A stretch of 5,206 bases of DNA, from assembly GCA_023229725.1 (NCBI GenBank), contig JALNYR010000166.1:1-5206 (forward strand). The letters are read 5' to 3'. Position 1 is the first letter of the stretch. Each line of letters starts with the position of its first letter. Position numbers and translations under genes: made by a program. The notes under the pieces are model-generated. The model saw only the letters and a program-made list of their open reading frames with translations, was not told the DNA's origin and did not search any database. Below, piece after piece: positions 1 to 5,206 of this stretch. The stretch is from Dehalococcoidia bacterium (GTDB lineage: Bacteria > Chloroflexota > Dehalococcoidia > GIF9 > AB-539-J10).

Positions 1-164
1 CCATCGTATTATGCTAGCGGGAAGAGGGTAAAAACGCGCGAAGCTTGGAGAGTGTATTTGTGATTGTCGATTCGATGGTCCCGTCGTTGCGTGTCCACGG
101 GTTTTTGAGGTTTCAACTCCTGTCCCACGTATTTTTTTTAAATCGGCACGCTGCGGGTGTAAAA

Positions 165-182
165 GGGCGGGAGGGAGGGGGG
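165..182 (+). promoter_or_regulatory. G-quadruplex motif with overlapping GC box
   Basis: The sequence GGGCGGGAGGGAGGGGGG has four runs of at least three G separated by single-base loops (C, A, A). This is the tightest class of the canonical quadruplex pattern and is expected to fold as a parallel quadruplex. Its first six bases (GGGCGG, 165-170) match an Sp1-type GC box, and GGGAGGG matches the MAZ-type site. In eukaryotes and herpesviruses such elements occur in promoters and at transcriptional pause sites. Which role applies here is inference. Confidence 0.55.
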
Positions 183-236
183 AGTGTGCAGTGGGTGTCT
201 AAAAGAGCATGGTCCTAAAAGGATAGCCGATGTAAA

Positions 237-265
237 GGGGGGGGGGAAAAAAAAGAATAAAAAAG
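237..265 (+). promoter_or_regulatory. G10-A8 tract with AATAAA, upstream of gene 1
   Basis: Ten G are followed directly by eight A, a G, and AATAAA (256-261) running into more A. AATAAA is the canonical eukaryotic poly(A) signal, so this could end a transcript from a gene left of the window. The G-run/A-run order recurs before genes 2 and 3, so it may equally be part of a promoter. The A-tract ends about 129 nt before the gene 1 start, farther than in the other two cases (48 and 28 nt). Confidence 0.35.
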
Positions 266-268
266 TTT

Positions 269-346
269 ATGGTCGTGGGACCAGTGGGAAGAATTGGCCA
301 TCAACGCCTTTTTAAGGCGGAACCGGAAAATCATCCGAATTTGTAA
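269..346 (+). CDS. Possible 25-codon upstream ORF (low support)
   Basis: ATG at 269 opens five bases after the A-rich tract, and 25 codons run to TAA at 344-346, which is 47 nt before the gene 1 start. The peptide begins MVVGPVGRIGHQ. The start context is poor (T at -3), the third-position GC bias of the real genes is absent, and it overlaps the 305-319 hairpin. If the transcript begins near the A-tract it would act as an upstream ORF reducing translation of gene 1. If transcription begins after about 310 it is never read. It is listed mainly because its position relative to the A-tract resembles that of genes 2 and 3. Confidence 0.15.
   Translation: MVVGPVGRIGHQRLFKAEPENHPNL
305..319 (+). 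promoter_or_regulatory. Hairpin / TATA-like element before gene 1
   Basis: CGCCTT-TTT-AAGGCG forms a 6-bp stem with a 3-nt loop. The central TTTTTAAGG is also the closest TATA-like sequence at a sensible distance (about 77 nt) from the gene 1 ATG, which would place a transcription start near 335-345 and give a leader of about 50 nt. Both readings are inference from sequence alone. Confidence 0.25.
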
Positions 347-393
347 CTTGAACGTAAAGAAGGCCGCGCACTTTTTCTAATAATACGAAACAC

Positions 394-1602
394 ATGCTTA
401 CTGGTGTTATATGTACGGACCATGGGCAGGTTGCACGGGCGGCGCCCACCGCTGGCGTCGTGCCCGACGCCAGTGTGACCACAGCCGCACTGGCGGCGCC
501 TGCACGGACGCCTAGCACGGAACATCTGTCCGAGCCACCGGCAAAACGTGTTGCCACTGAAACCTTGGTGGAGGGCGACGGCGAGGATCCGGATGAGGAG
601 GTGGCGGAAGAGGACGACGAGGAAAGAGCGGAATCCAGTGATGGCGGGAGCAGCAGCGACGGAGGCGATGTTGATGCGGCCGAGGTTGCCGCGGAGCTTG
701 CCGCGGACGCTGATCTGGTCGACCCGCGGAACATCATCGCCAAGCGGCCCAGGCGTGCCGCCGCCCTCGCGTCACTGCAGCAGATCGAGCTGCACAAGGC
801 GGCCGGTATCAACCTGAGGAAGAGCGAACTCGCCGCGAGGCTGGCAGAAGCCAACGCGCGGCTGCGGCGGCAGACGCAGGAGGTTGTCGACATGGCCAAG
901 ACGTTCGGCGACGCAACGGATCTCGAACAGCAGGCGGCCGTGGCCGCGCTGGTGCGTCAAGCGGCGGTGGGCGGGTCGCACACGGTCGCACATGGCAGTT
1001 CGCGGCTGATCAGCGAGTTCACGGACCGTCTCGAGCTGCTCGCGATGACGCTGGAGGAGATCGCGGCGCAGGAAGGCCCGCTGGCCCAGGAACGCATCCT
1101 GCGGACGAAACTGATCGCCGCGCTCAGGCGCTCAACGCAGCACGGCGCAGTGCCTACCCTACCGATGCTGGTTGTCGGCAGTGACGCTGGCGTGCAGTGT
1201 AGCCTTACGCTGGTGCGGATTCCGCCGCAGCAGGCCGCCGCGTTCCGGCTGCGATACGTCGTAGGGATCAAGGGCGCGAGGGAGACGCGAACCTGCGCCG
1301 GCTACCTCGCCACGGACGCACTACCGCGGGCACAGGATCTGGGGTACTGTCTGCGGTTCATCGATCGCCTGACCGACGTGTGCACGACTGCGGTGGCCGA
1401 CGTGCGCGGGACGTCCGAACAGGACATGGCCGAGCGCGCCAAGCGCGTGGAACCCCTGCTAAAAGCCGCGTTCATCGCACTGTCCAACGGACGTGCCACG
1501 CTCGTATCTGCCATTGAGGATATCCGCGGAGATCTCGAGCCCAACGTGGCCGATTCCCCCACGGTCGATCCGGTTCCCGATGCCGCCGTTCCGGCATCCT
1601 GA
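394..1602 (+). CDS. Acidic, coiled-coil protein of unknown function, probably nuclear
   Basis: A 402-residue protein I do not recognise. Order of regions: a disordered Ala/Pro/Thr-rich N terminus (1-47); a basic PPAKRVATE patch (48-56) resembling the c-Myc-type nuclear localisation signal; a strongly acidic, Ser/Gly-dotted stretch (60-110) with CK2-like serines around 81-88; a second basic cluster KRPRR (117-121); a helical, probably coiled-coil stretch with hydrophobic residues at heptad-like spacing (about 125-168, LRKSELAARLAEANARLRR); a second helical stretch (205-246); a more globular part with strand-like sequence (250-305); and a helical C-terminal third ending in a Pro/Val/Asp tail. 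There are no membrane segments. An in-frame TAA at 355-357 makes ATG 394 the first possible ATG, although -3 is C. Third codon positions are strongly G/C throughout. The acidic tract, basic clusters and coiled coil suggest a nuclear, oligomeric regulatory or chromatin-binding protein; a viral phosphoprotein or scaffold is an alternative. Confidence 0.85.
   Translation: MLTGVICTDHGQVARAAPTAGVVPDASVTTAALAAPARTPSTEHLSEPPAKRVATETLVEGDGEDPDEEVAEEDDEERAESSDGGSSSDGGDVDAAEVAAELAADADLVDPRNIIAKRPRRAAALASLQQIELHKAAGINLRKSELAARLAEANARLRRQTQEVVDMAKTFGDATDLEQQAAVAALVRQAAVGGSHTVAHGSSRLISEFTDRLELLAMTLEEIAAQEGPLAQERILRTKLIAALRRSTQHGAVPTLPMLVVGSDAGVQCSLTLVRIPPQQAAAFRLRYVVGIKGARETRTCAGYLATDALPRAQDLGYCLRFIDRLTDVCTTAVADVRGTSEQDMAERAKRVEPLLKAAFIALSNGRATLVSAIEDIRGDLEPNVADSPTVDPVPDAAVPAS
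566..726 (+). other. Acidic low-complexity region of gene 1, with a short coding repeat
   Basis: This stretch encodes residues 58-111, where Glu and Asp dominate with Ser/Gly clusters. At its end an imperfect 12-nt tandem repeat (from 682 and 694, sharing TTGCCGCGGA) encodes E-V-A-A then E-L-A-A, preceded by a related D-V-D-A-A. Such acidic segments commonly serve as transactivation or histone-mimic regions; that use here is inference. Confidence 0.5.
1579..1598 (+). terminator. GC-rich hairpin over the last codons of gene 1
   Basis: GATGCCG (1579-1585) pairs perfectly with CGGCATC (1592-1598) around a 6-nt loop, one base before the TGA stop (1600-1602). Similar GC-rich palindromes at gene 3' ends are described for pandoraviruses, where transcripts end in hairpins. 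Gene 2 has a palindrome of the same arm length near its end. No AATAAA or ATTAAA follows gene 1 before gene 2, so a hairpin-based 3' end is attractive but unproven. A weaker stem (GGGTG 1650-1654 with CACCC 1668-1672, plus inner AGG/CCT) lies downstream. Confidence 0.35.
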
Positions 1603-1682
1603 GGCTCGGACCAGAAAGTTACGAAATACGGCGTCCGCATAACTGACGGGGGTGAAGGTTTCCTCCGCACCCAGCACAGCGC

Positions 1683-1712
1683 GGGTGATGGGGGGGTTGG
1701 GGAAGAAAAAAA
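1683..1712 (+). promoter_or_regulatory. Second G-run/A-run tract, upstream of gene 2
   Basis: GGG (1683-1685), seven G (1690-1696) and GGGG (1699-1702) satisfy the quadruplex pattern with loops of 4, 1 and 2 bases, and are followed by AAG and seven A (1706-1712). The tract lies about 80-110 nt after the gene 1 stop and ends 48 nt before the gene 2 ATG. It can be read as an AT-rich core promoter for gene 2, as a G-rich pause/termination site for gene 1, or both. A (GA)5 run (1739-1748) and GAGGG follow just before the ATG. Confidence 0.4.
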
Positions 1713-1760
1713 CGTGCAGAAGGCACTCGAACAACAAAGAGAGAGAGCGAGGGTTCAAAA

Positions 1761-3845
1761 ATGTGGCGCTTATTTGAACACTACCGTGGTGCTAGACCTG
1801 GTCAGGCAGAGTTGCGTGGCACGTTGTACGTGCACATCGGCCCGGCGTACGCGGTGGAAATTGAGCGGACATTGTATTTGTGGCTGGCGGGTGCCGGGCG
1901 ATATCACACCATCGCACCATTGCACAACGGTGAGTACAATGCGACATTTCCGGCCACACGCAGTGGTGCCCAGCTCGCCGGTGCCAGGTGCTACGCGTAC
2001 AGTGTCGCGATCGCGGTCCCGGCCACCGAAGCCCGGCCGGACGCCGCGTTGGGCGTGGCGGTGACGACCTGTTGGAGCGCACCGCCAATCGTGTCACGTA
2101 CGCAGACGCTCGCTGGCGTCGGCGTCGTGTACGCGGCACTGTCAACGGCAGTACTGGATGAGGACCAGCGTGTCGCGTGCGTACCGCTGGTGCTCTCAGA
2201 CTGTGGCTCGTCGGGCGTCGGGCCACCGCCGCGTGCCCATGTCGCGTTCGTGCCGGAGTTCACGCTGTCGGCCGACCGCACGCTCCGCGATACCGTGGGC
2301 GCCGCCGTGGCGGCCACGCACACATCGATCGTCCACGCCCGCGATGCGTGCCGTGCGTGGATCACTGCATGCCAGGCCCGCATCGATGCCGTGACCATGC
2401 ACGGGGAGGCCAACGTGAGGCAGTCGCGTATGCCGGCCTGGACGACGCACGTTGGGGACCTGCCGCCCGAAGTCTACTTCGCGCCGCGGTACCCTGCCAC
2501 CACATTCACCGAGATCGTTTATGTGCGGGCGCTCGACCGGGCCCGGTTCATGACCGCGGGCGTCGGGGAGACCACCGTGCTGGACTGGCTCGGTCAGACG
2601 ACCGATGCGGGCCCGATGCTGTGCGCGGCTACTGTGCTCGGCCGCATGCTGTCCGCGTTCGGTGCGTGCATCACGTACACGATGGACTGCGCACTGCGGC
2701 CGAGAGGGGCGCGTGCAGAGGTCAAGCTGAAGACCGCCGATGGCCGCGATCTCGCCCTCGATTACATCGACACGTACGGCGAGCCGCTGCACCTGGCGAC
2801 CGGCGACTGCGACGAAACATCGAAGCTGACCCTCGCCGCGTGTCTCGCATTCCAACGCGACGGTCCCGGCTTCCACTCGCCCGTGCTGCGAGGGCTGGCG
2901 CAACTCGCGCGCGCGTACGTGTTCTCCGCGGTCCAGGTGCAGACCCCGGTCAACAGGGGCACGTCGTCCATCGTCGGCGCGGCGGCGGCAGATCCCGTGG
3001 AGCGCGAAGCGGGGTGCGCGGCGCACCTGACTTGTCTGGGATTGCCCCGGGGACCGTACTTTCGTGCGCTCGGTGTTCGTACGGTGGAGCCAACGGGTGC
3101 AGCGCCGCTACCCACTCTGGTGGTCGACGGCGCGGCACCGGTGCACCCCATACTGGGCGACCACGACCGGGTAGCCGGCTCGGACTACGCACGGCACCGC
3201 TGGGGCACGGCCACCGGCGAGCAAGTCCGGCACGCGTTGCGTGGGCTATACGCGCTGCGCCAAGCCGGGACGGCGGCGACGGCAGCAGCGGCGATCGAGA
3301 TACTTCCCATCGGACCGGTGGCGGAGCGCATGTACCGCCGGTTCATCCACTTGTACACGTGGCCCGTGTCGGGCCTGCCCGGCCCCGTGCCGCCCGCCCG
3401 AGCAGCGTTCACAAATCCGGCCGGCACCGCGTACGGTGCGCTCGCTGCAGACGTCGTAGCTCAGACGGGGTTCGCGATCTCCGCGTCACCGCCGATGCCA
3501 CCGGCGGTGTTGGCTGCCGTGCGCATTCTTCTCCGGCTGCAGCTGCCCCCCGACCACAGATACGTCACCGCTGCCCAGCGCCCGGTCGAGGTGCCCGCCG
3601 CCGTGGCGGCGGTTTTCGGCCGGATGCTGGCCGTGGCCGGATCCGGTCACGTGGTCCCGGCGGACGGTACGGTGGTCACCATACCATACGCTTCGCTACC
3701 GACCACGGCAGCGGGCGTGGACGGGTTTGGCCAACGGCTCTTGAAAGCGTTCTCGGCAGCATCTGCGACGGCGATAGTGAATGCGGTCGGCGCCGACCGC
3801 GGGGAACTCGTACTGAAGCTTAGTTCCGCCGGGTCGCCAGAATAG
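1761..3845 (+). CDS. Large protein with a probable transglutaminase-like cysteine peptidase domain
   Basis: A 694-residue protein. The N-terminal 240 residues show strand-rich, Cys-containing sequence I do not recognise. The centre carries three motifs in the order and contexts of the transglutaminase-like fold: a D-Y-I-D strand (334-337) then GDCDE with C350 at the head of a helix (compare GDCED in that superfamily); AAHLTCLGLPR with H422 in a strand-like segment; and LPTLVVDGAAP with D456. C350, H422 and D456 would be the catalytic triad, making it a cysteine peptidase, amidase or cross-linking enzyme. The C-terminal part (480-694) is helical and Ala-rich (tract 506-511). There is no signal peptide or membrane segment. 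ATG 1761 has A at -3 and the next Met is at residue 213. The wobble positions are heavily G/C, which is why two other long frames also stay open here. The fold assignment is recognition from motifs, not a search; substrate and role are unknown. Given the size of the non-catalytic flanks, a virion or tegument-like protein is possible. Confidence 0.9.
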   Translation: MWRLFEHYRGARPGQAELRGTLYVHIGPAYAVEIERTLYLWLAGAGRYHTIAPLHNGEYNATFPATRSGAQLAGARCYAYSVAIAVPATEARPDAALGVAVTTCWSAPPIVSRTQTLAGVGVVYAALSTAVLDEDQRVACVPLVLSDCGSSGVGPPPRAHVAFVPEFTLSADRTLRDTVGAAVAATHTSIVHARDACRAWITACQARIDAVTMHGEANVRQSRMPAWTTHVGDLPPEVYFAPRYPATTFTEIVYVRALDRARFMTAGVGETTVLDWLGQTTDAGPMLCAATVLGRMLSAFGACITYTMDCALRPRGARAEVKLKTADGRDLALDYIDTYGEPLHLATGDCDETSKLTLAACLAFQRDGPGFHSPVLRGLAQLARAYVFSAVQVQTPVNRGTSSIVGAAAADPVEREAGCAAHLTCLGLPRGPYFRALGVRTVEPTGAAPLPTLVVDGAAPVHPILGDHDRVAGSDYARHRWGTATGEQVRHALRGLYALRQAGTAATAAAAIEILPIGPVAERMYRRFIHLYTWPVSGLPGPVPPARAAFTNPAGTAYGALAADVVAQTGFAISASPPMPPAVLAAVRILLRLQLPPDHRYVTAAQRPVEVPAAVAAVFGRMLAVAGSGHVVPADGTVVTIPYASLPTTAAGVDGFGQRLLKAFSAASATAIVNAVGADRGELVLKLSSAGSPE
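2805..3128 (+). other. Candidate Cys-His-Asp catalytic motifs within gene 2
   Basis: The codons are C350 at 2808-2810, H422 at 3024-3026 and D456 at 3126-3128. Spacings of 72 and 34 residues are compatible with the transglutaminase-like/papain-like arrangement, in which Cys begins a helix and His and Asp sit on neighbouring strands. The third residue is Asp here; Glu or Asp or Asn can fill this place in relatives. The residues were read directly; the catalytic assignment is inference. Confidence 0.5.
3783..3800. repeat. 18-nt perfect palindrome near the 3' end of gene 2
   Basis: GCGGTCGGCGCCGACCGC equals its own reverse complement. It covers exactly six codons (residues 675-680, AVGADR) about 45 nt before the stop. 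As a hairpin it gives a 7-bp stem with a GCGC loop, the same arm length as the hairpin at the end of gene 1. Directly after it GGAACT (3803-3808) can pair with AGTTCC (3822-3827). It may be a transcript 3'-end structure, a dimeric protein-binding site, or coincidence in GC-rich coding sequence. Confidence 0.5.
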
Positions 3846-3898
3846 GCAACCCAGTCTGGAATTGACGTGTTTGTGTGGTCGGAATTCGTGTGATCGTC

Positions 3899-3908
3899 GT
3901 GACGTCAC
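3899..3908. promoter_or_regulatory. Perfect CRE-type palindrome in the gene 2-3 spacer
   Basis: GTGACGTCAC contains the full eight-base cAMP-response element TGACGTCA, the site for CREB/ATF-type bZIP proteins. It lies 114 nt before the gene 3 ATG, in non-coding sequence, where a promoter element would be expected. A ten-base palindrome can occur by chance. Confidence 0.3.
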
Positions 3909-3913
3909 TGGGA

Positions 3914-3929
3914 ACTGTGGGACTGTGGG
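3914..3929 (+). repeat. Tandem 8-mer ACTGTGGG x2
   Basis: Two exact, adjacent copies of ACTGTGGG lie in the spacer between genes 2 and 3. With the upstream GGG at 3910 they give three evenly spaced G-triplets; a fourth within quadruplex range is missing. CTGT/ACAG (3923-3926 and 3930-3933) can also form a 4-bp stem. The function is unknown. Confidence 0.5.
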
Positions 3930-3953
3930 ACAGCCCGACCGAGCTGACAAAAA

Positions 3954-3994
3954 GGCGGAAAGGGAGAGGGGGAAAAATTAAAAAAAAAAGAAAG
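3954..3994 (+). promoter_or_regulatory. Third G-run/A-run tract, upstream of gene 3
   Basis: G-rich sequence (GGCGG, GGG, GGGGG up to 3972) passes into five A, TT, ten A and GAAAG, ending 28 nt before the gene 3 ATG. The G part allows only a weak two-tetrad quadruplex. ATTAAA (3977-3982) is the commonest variant of the eukaryotic poly(A) signal and lies about 132 nt after the gene 2 stop, so the tract could end the gene 2 transcript. Its distance to the ATG also suits an AT-rich core promoter for gene 3. Confidence 0.4.
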
Positions 3995-4021
3995 ACAAGT
4001 ACGAAGCGACCACATCCCACG

Positions 4022-5206
4022 ATGACAACCACACCGCTATCGAAGAAGGAGCTAGCGCGGAAGAGGGCGGAGGCCGCGAGCGCAACGTATGCCATGGAGG
4101 CAGGCGCACTGAGCAAGACTGGACAACCGATGATCGCGGCCGTGCTAGAGCACACAGAGAGAACGACCAAGGCGAAGCACCTCGCAATGAGCATATGTAC
4201 GATCGTGCCCGCCGCGAAGACGAATGAGATACCGGACGAAGACGATCTCACGTACGCATTGCATCTGTACGTGCCCAAACCCAAGCAGGACGCGGCCACC
4301 TCCACTGACGCGGGAACCGCCCCGCCCGCCGGATCAGCGGCAGCGGCGCCCGATGCGGCAGTGACGGCGGACGCACCGACGGGGGAATCCGCCACTGTGT
4401 ACGCCTGGAGGCCGGCCAAGACGATGTCGTTCAACAGCGCGATGGTTGCCCAGGACGAACTGACTATGAGCATCCTGAATGGTGTTGAAGCCAAGGCGGA
4501 CACGCGGTGCCTCGGAGTGAGCGGCACATCGCGCAGGTTGTCGTTCACCCGCGCAGAGTTCTCGGAAGCGTTCAGGCGCCACCTTCCCGTCGAGGCATAT
4601 ATGCTGCCCAACACAATCAACGATGCGCAGGGCGTCTGGCTGGTGTACGACCCCGAGTTCCCAGTGTCCAGCCACCTGGCATCGGGTCCGAAGCTCGATC
4701 TGGACAAGGACCCGGTCTGCGTGAGCCACCTTCTTCGTGCCACACCGTTCAAGCCGAAGTGGTACACCGGCAAACTCGGCGAGAAGCCGAGCGGCGGCCA
4801 AGAGCACGTCATGATGGGATACACGGGCACGGTCGATCAGCAGAGCGACGGCACGCACCGCTTCAAGCGGTTGGCCCTCCACGGTAACGTGACTTTCTGC
4901 GAGTGCATACTGGCCAGCACTAACCTGTGGACGGACATGATCCAGCGTATGTTCATGGTGGTGAATGCGCACATGTGGCTGGAGTGTGTCGCCAGGTGGG
5001 CGATACTGCTGCCGCTCCTCATCGCCGGCGAGGTCGAGCTCAAGTCACAGGACATGCCGATGAATAGCGATGCGCGCGCCGGAAGCAGCGAATACACGTG
5101 CTGTATGCAGATCGGGGCGCGCGCCGTGCTCTGCGATCTCGACGGATTCTACAAAACCTGCCTGCCGCCCGTGTCGCCGGGCTACATCGACGAACTATGC
5201 CTGGGC
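4022..5206 (+). CDS. Unrecognised protein, N-terminal 395 residues (cut by window edge)
   Basis: The reading frame is open from ATG 4022 to the last base of the window with no stop, so the C terminus is missing. The start has A at -3, and no other in-frame ATG lies between it and the upstream stop at 3863-3865. Visible regions: a basic helical N terminus (KKELARKRAE, 8-17) that could be a nuclear signal; a first mixed segment (30-87); an Ala/Pro/Thr-rich linker (88-125); a globular region rich in Tyr, Trp, Met and Cys (126-320); a short hydrophobic stretch (322-336, with ARWAILLPLLIAG), probably buried rather than membrane-spanning; and AVLCDLDGFYKT (368-379), which resembles motif I of HAD-type phosphatases and more distantly motif A of family B DNA polymerases. 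Codon use matches genes 1 and 2, so it belongs to the same genome. I do not recognise the family. A structural protein or an enzyme are both open. Confidence 0.87.
   Translation, partial: MTTTPLSKKELARKRAEAASATYAMEAGALSKTGQPMIAAVLEHTERTTKAKHLAMSICTIVPAAKTNEIPDEDDLTYALHLYVPKPKQDAATSTDAGTAPPAGSAAAAPDAAVTADAPTGESATVYAWRPAKTMSFNSAMVAQDELTMSILNGVEAKADTRCLGVSGTSRRLSFTRAEFSEAFRRHLPVEAYMLPNTINDAQGVWLVYDPEFPVSSHLASGPKLDLDKDPVCVSHLLRATPFKPKWYTGKLGEKPSGGQEHVMMGYTGTVDQQSDGTHRFKRLALHGNVTFCECILASTNLWTDMIQRMFMVVNAHMWLECVARWAILLPLLIAGEVELKSQDMPMNSDARAGSSEYTCCMQIGARAVLCDLDGFYKTCLPPVSPGYIDELCLG

Larger units (their letters stand above)
1..393. other. Gene-free, purine-rich upstream region
   Basis: No convincing gene lies here. 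From the left: an AT-rich element with eight T followed by TAAAT-like sequence (131-143); two loosely repeated segments with GGGTGT followed by (CT)AAAAG (155-165 and 193-205); a run of TAAAAG/TAAAGG words (160, 200, 216, 233); a G-quadruplex motif (165-182); ten G then eight A and an AATAAA (237-265); and a leader with a short upstream ORF and a hairpin. Short ORFs of 47 codons (75-218) and 25 codons (269-346) exist. The former runs through the T-run and G-run and looks accidental. The region is much poorer in CpG and GC than the flanking gene and reads as a regulatory or boundary region. Confidence 0.6.

Noticed and set aside
1..63. Possible tail of a gene entering from the left (20 codons then TGA at 61-63)
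   Set aside because: Codons are AT-rich (TAT TAT GCT) unlike the real genes here, and 20 codons without a stop is not evidence.
75..218. 47-codon ORF in the upstream region
   Set aside because: It reads through the T-run and the G-quadruplex tract, has T at -3, and lacks the codon bias of the neighbouring genes.
312..899. 195-codon minus-strand ORF over gene 1
   Set aside because: Its Ser/Ala-rich low-complexity protein is the reverse image of the acidic and Ala-rich codons of gene 1.
1519..1539. Four abutting six-base palindromes (GATATC, CCGCGG, AGATCT, CTCGAG), looking like a polylinker
   Set aside because: They lie inside gene 1 in frame, encoding ordinary residues (E-D-I-R-G-D-L-E), with no break in codon use. 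Chance is the simpler explanation.
2196..3026. 276-codon minus-strand ORF within gene 2
   Set aside because: It is Arg-, His- and Gly-rich with no recognisable motif, and is a typical antisense shadow of a GC-rich gene.
2177..3823. 548-codon + strand ORF in the +2 frame of gene 2
   Set aside because: It begins with GTG, is extremely Arg-rich, and its codons start with the wobble base of gene 2. Because those bases are mostly G or C, stop codons (which begin with T) are automatically rare. The catalytic motifs lie in the gene 2 frame.
237..3994. Negative-strand RNA virus gene-end/gene-start signals at the A-tracts
   Set aside because: Sequences following the three A-tracts are not alike, the tracts differ in form, and the high GC and CpG content with a G10 run suits DNA better.
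3820..4830. 336-codon minus-strand ORF overlapping gene 3 and the gene 2 end
   Set aside because: It starts with GTG and is antisense to gene 3. Its stops would arise from Tyr codons after C/T-ending codons or His/Gln codons after T-ending ones. All eight Tyr codons in this stretch follow G- or A-ending codons, which keeps it open. The poly-A tract yields an implausible Phe-rich stretch. Codon use supports gene 3.

Overview
The window is a GC-rich (roughly 60% by eye), CpG-rich stretch with three long intron-free genes, all on the + strand and separated by about 160-175 nt: a 402-residue acidic, coiled-coil protein (394-1602), a 694-residue protein (1761-3845), and a third gene that starts at 4022 and runs off the right edge (395 codons visible). 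I recognise none of them by name.

Organism: the compact one-strand layout, lack of introns, unfamiliar proteins and purine-rich AT islands between GC-rich genes fit a large GC-rich double-stranded DNA virus of a eukaryote, such as a pandoravirus-like amoeba virus or a fish-herpesvirus-like virus. That assignment is inference. Basic clusters resembling nuclear localisation signals in the first and third proteins, eukaryote-style start contexts (A at -3 for genes 2 and 3), and the lack of a ribosome-binding site before genes 1 and 3 argue against a bacterium. No polypyrimidine tract precedes the genes, which argues against a trypanosomatid. A protist nuclear genome is not excluded.

Layout: 1-393 is a gene-free, low-complexity region with a very strong G-quadruplex motif, a G10-A8 tract and an AATAAA, followed by a leader containing a 25-codon upstream ORF and a small hairpin. 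Gene 1 ends in a 7-bp hairpin overlapping its last codons. The 1603-1760 spacer has a second G-run/A-run tract. Gene 2 carries a Cys-His-Asp series (C350, H422, D456) in sequence contexts typical of transglutaminase-like cysteine peptidases, and an 18-nt perfect palindrome about 45 nt before its stop. The 3846-4021 spacer has a perfect CRE-type palindrome, a tandem 8-mer and a third G-run/A-run tract. Gene 3 has a basic N terminus, an Ala/Pro/Thr linker and a DxDG motif near the window edge.

The two strongest points are the probable transglutaminase-like catalytic site in gene 2 and a recurring spacer architecture, in which a G-run (quadruplex-capable in two of three cases) is followed by an A-run upstream of each gene, with GC-rich palindromes at the 3' ends of genes 1 and 2. 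Together these could mark the boundaries of single-gene transcripts. Nothing in the sequence shows what the three proteins do together.
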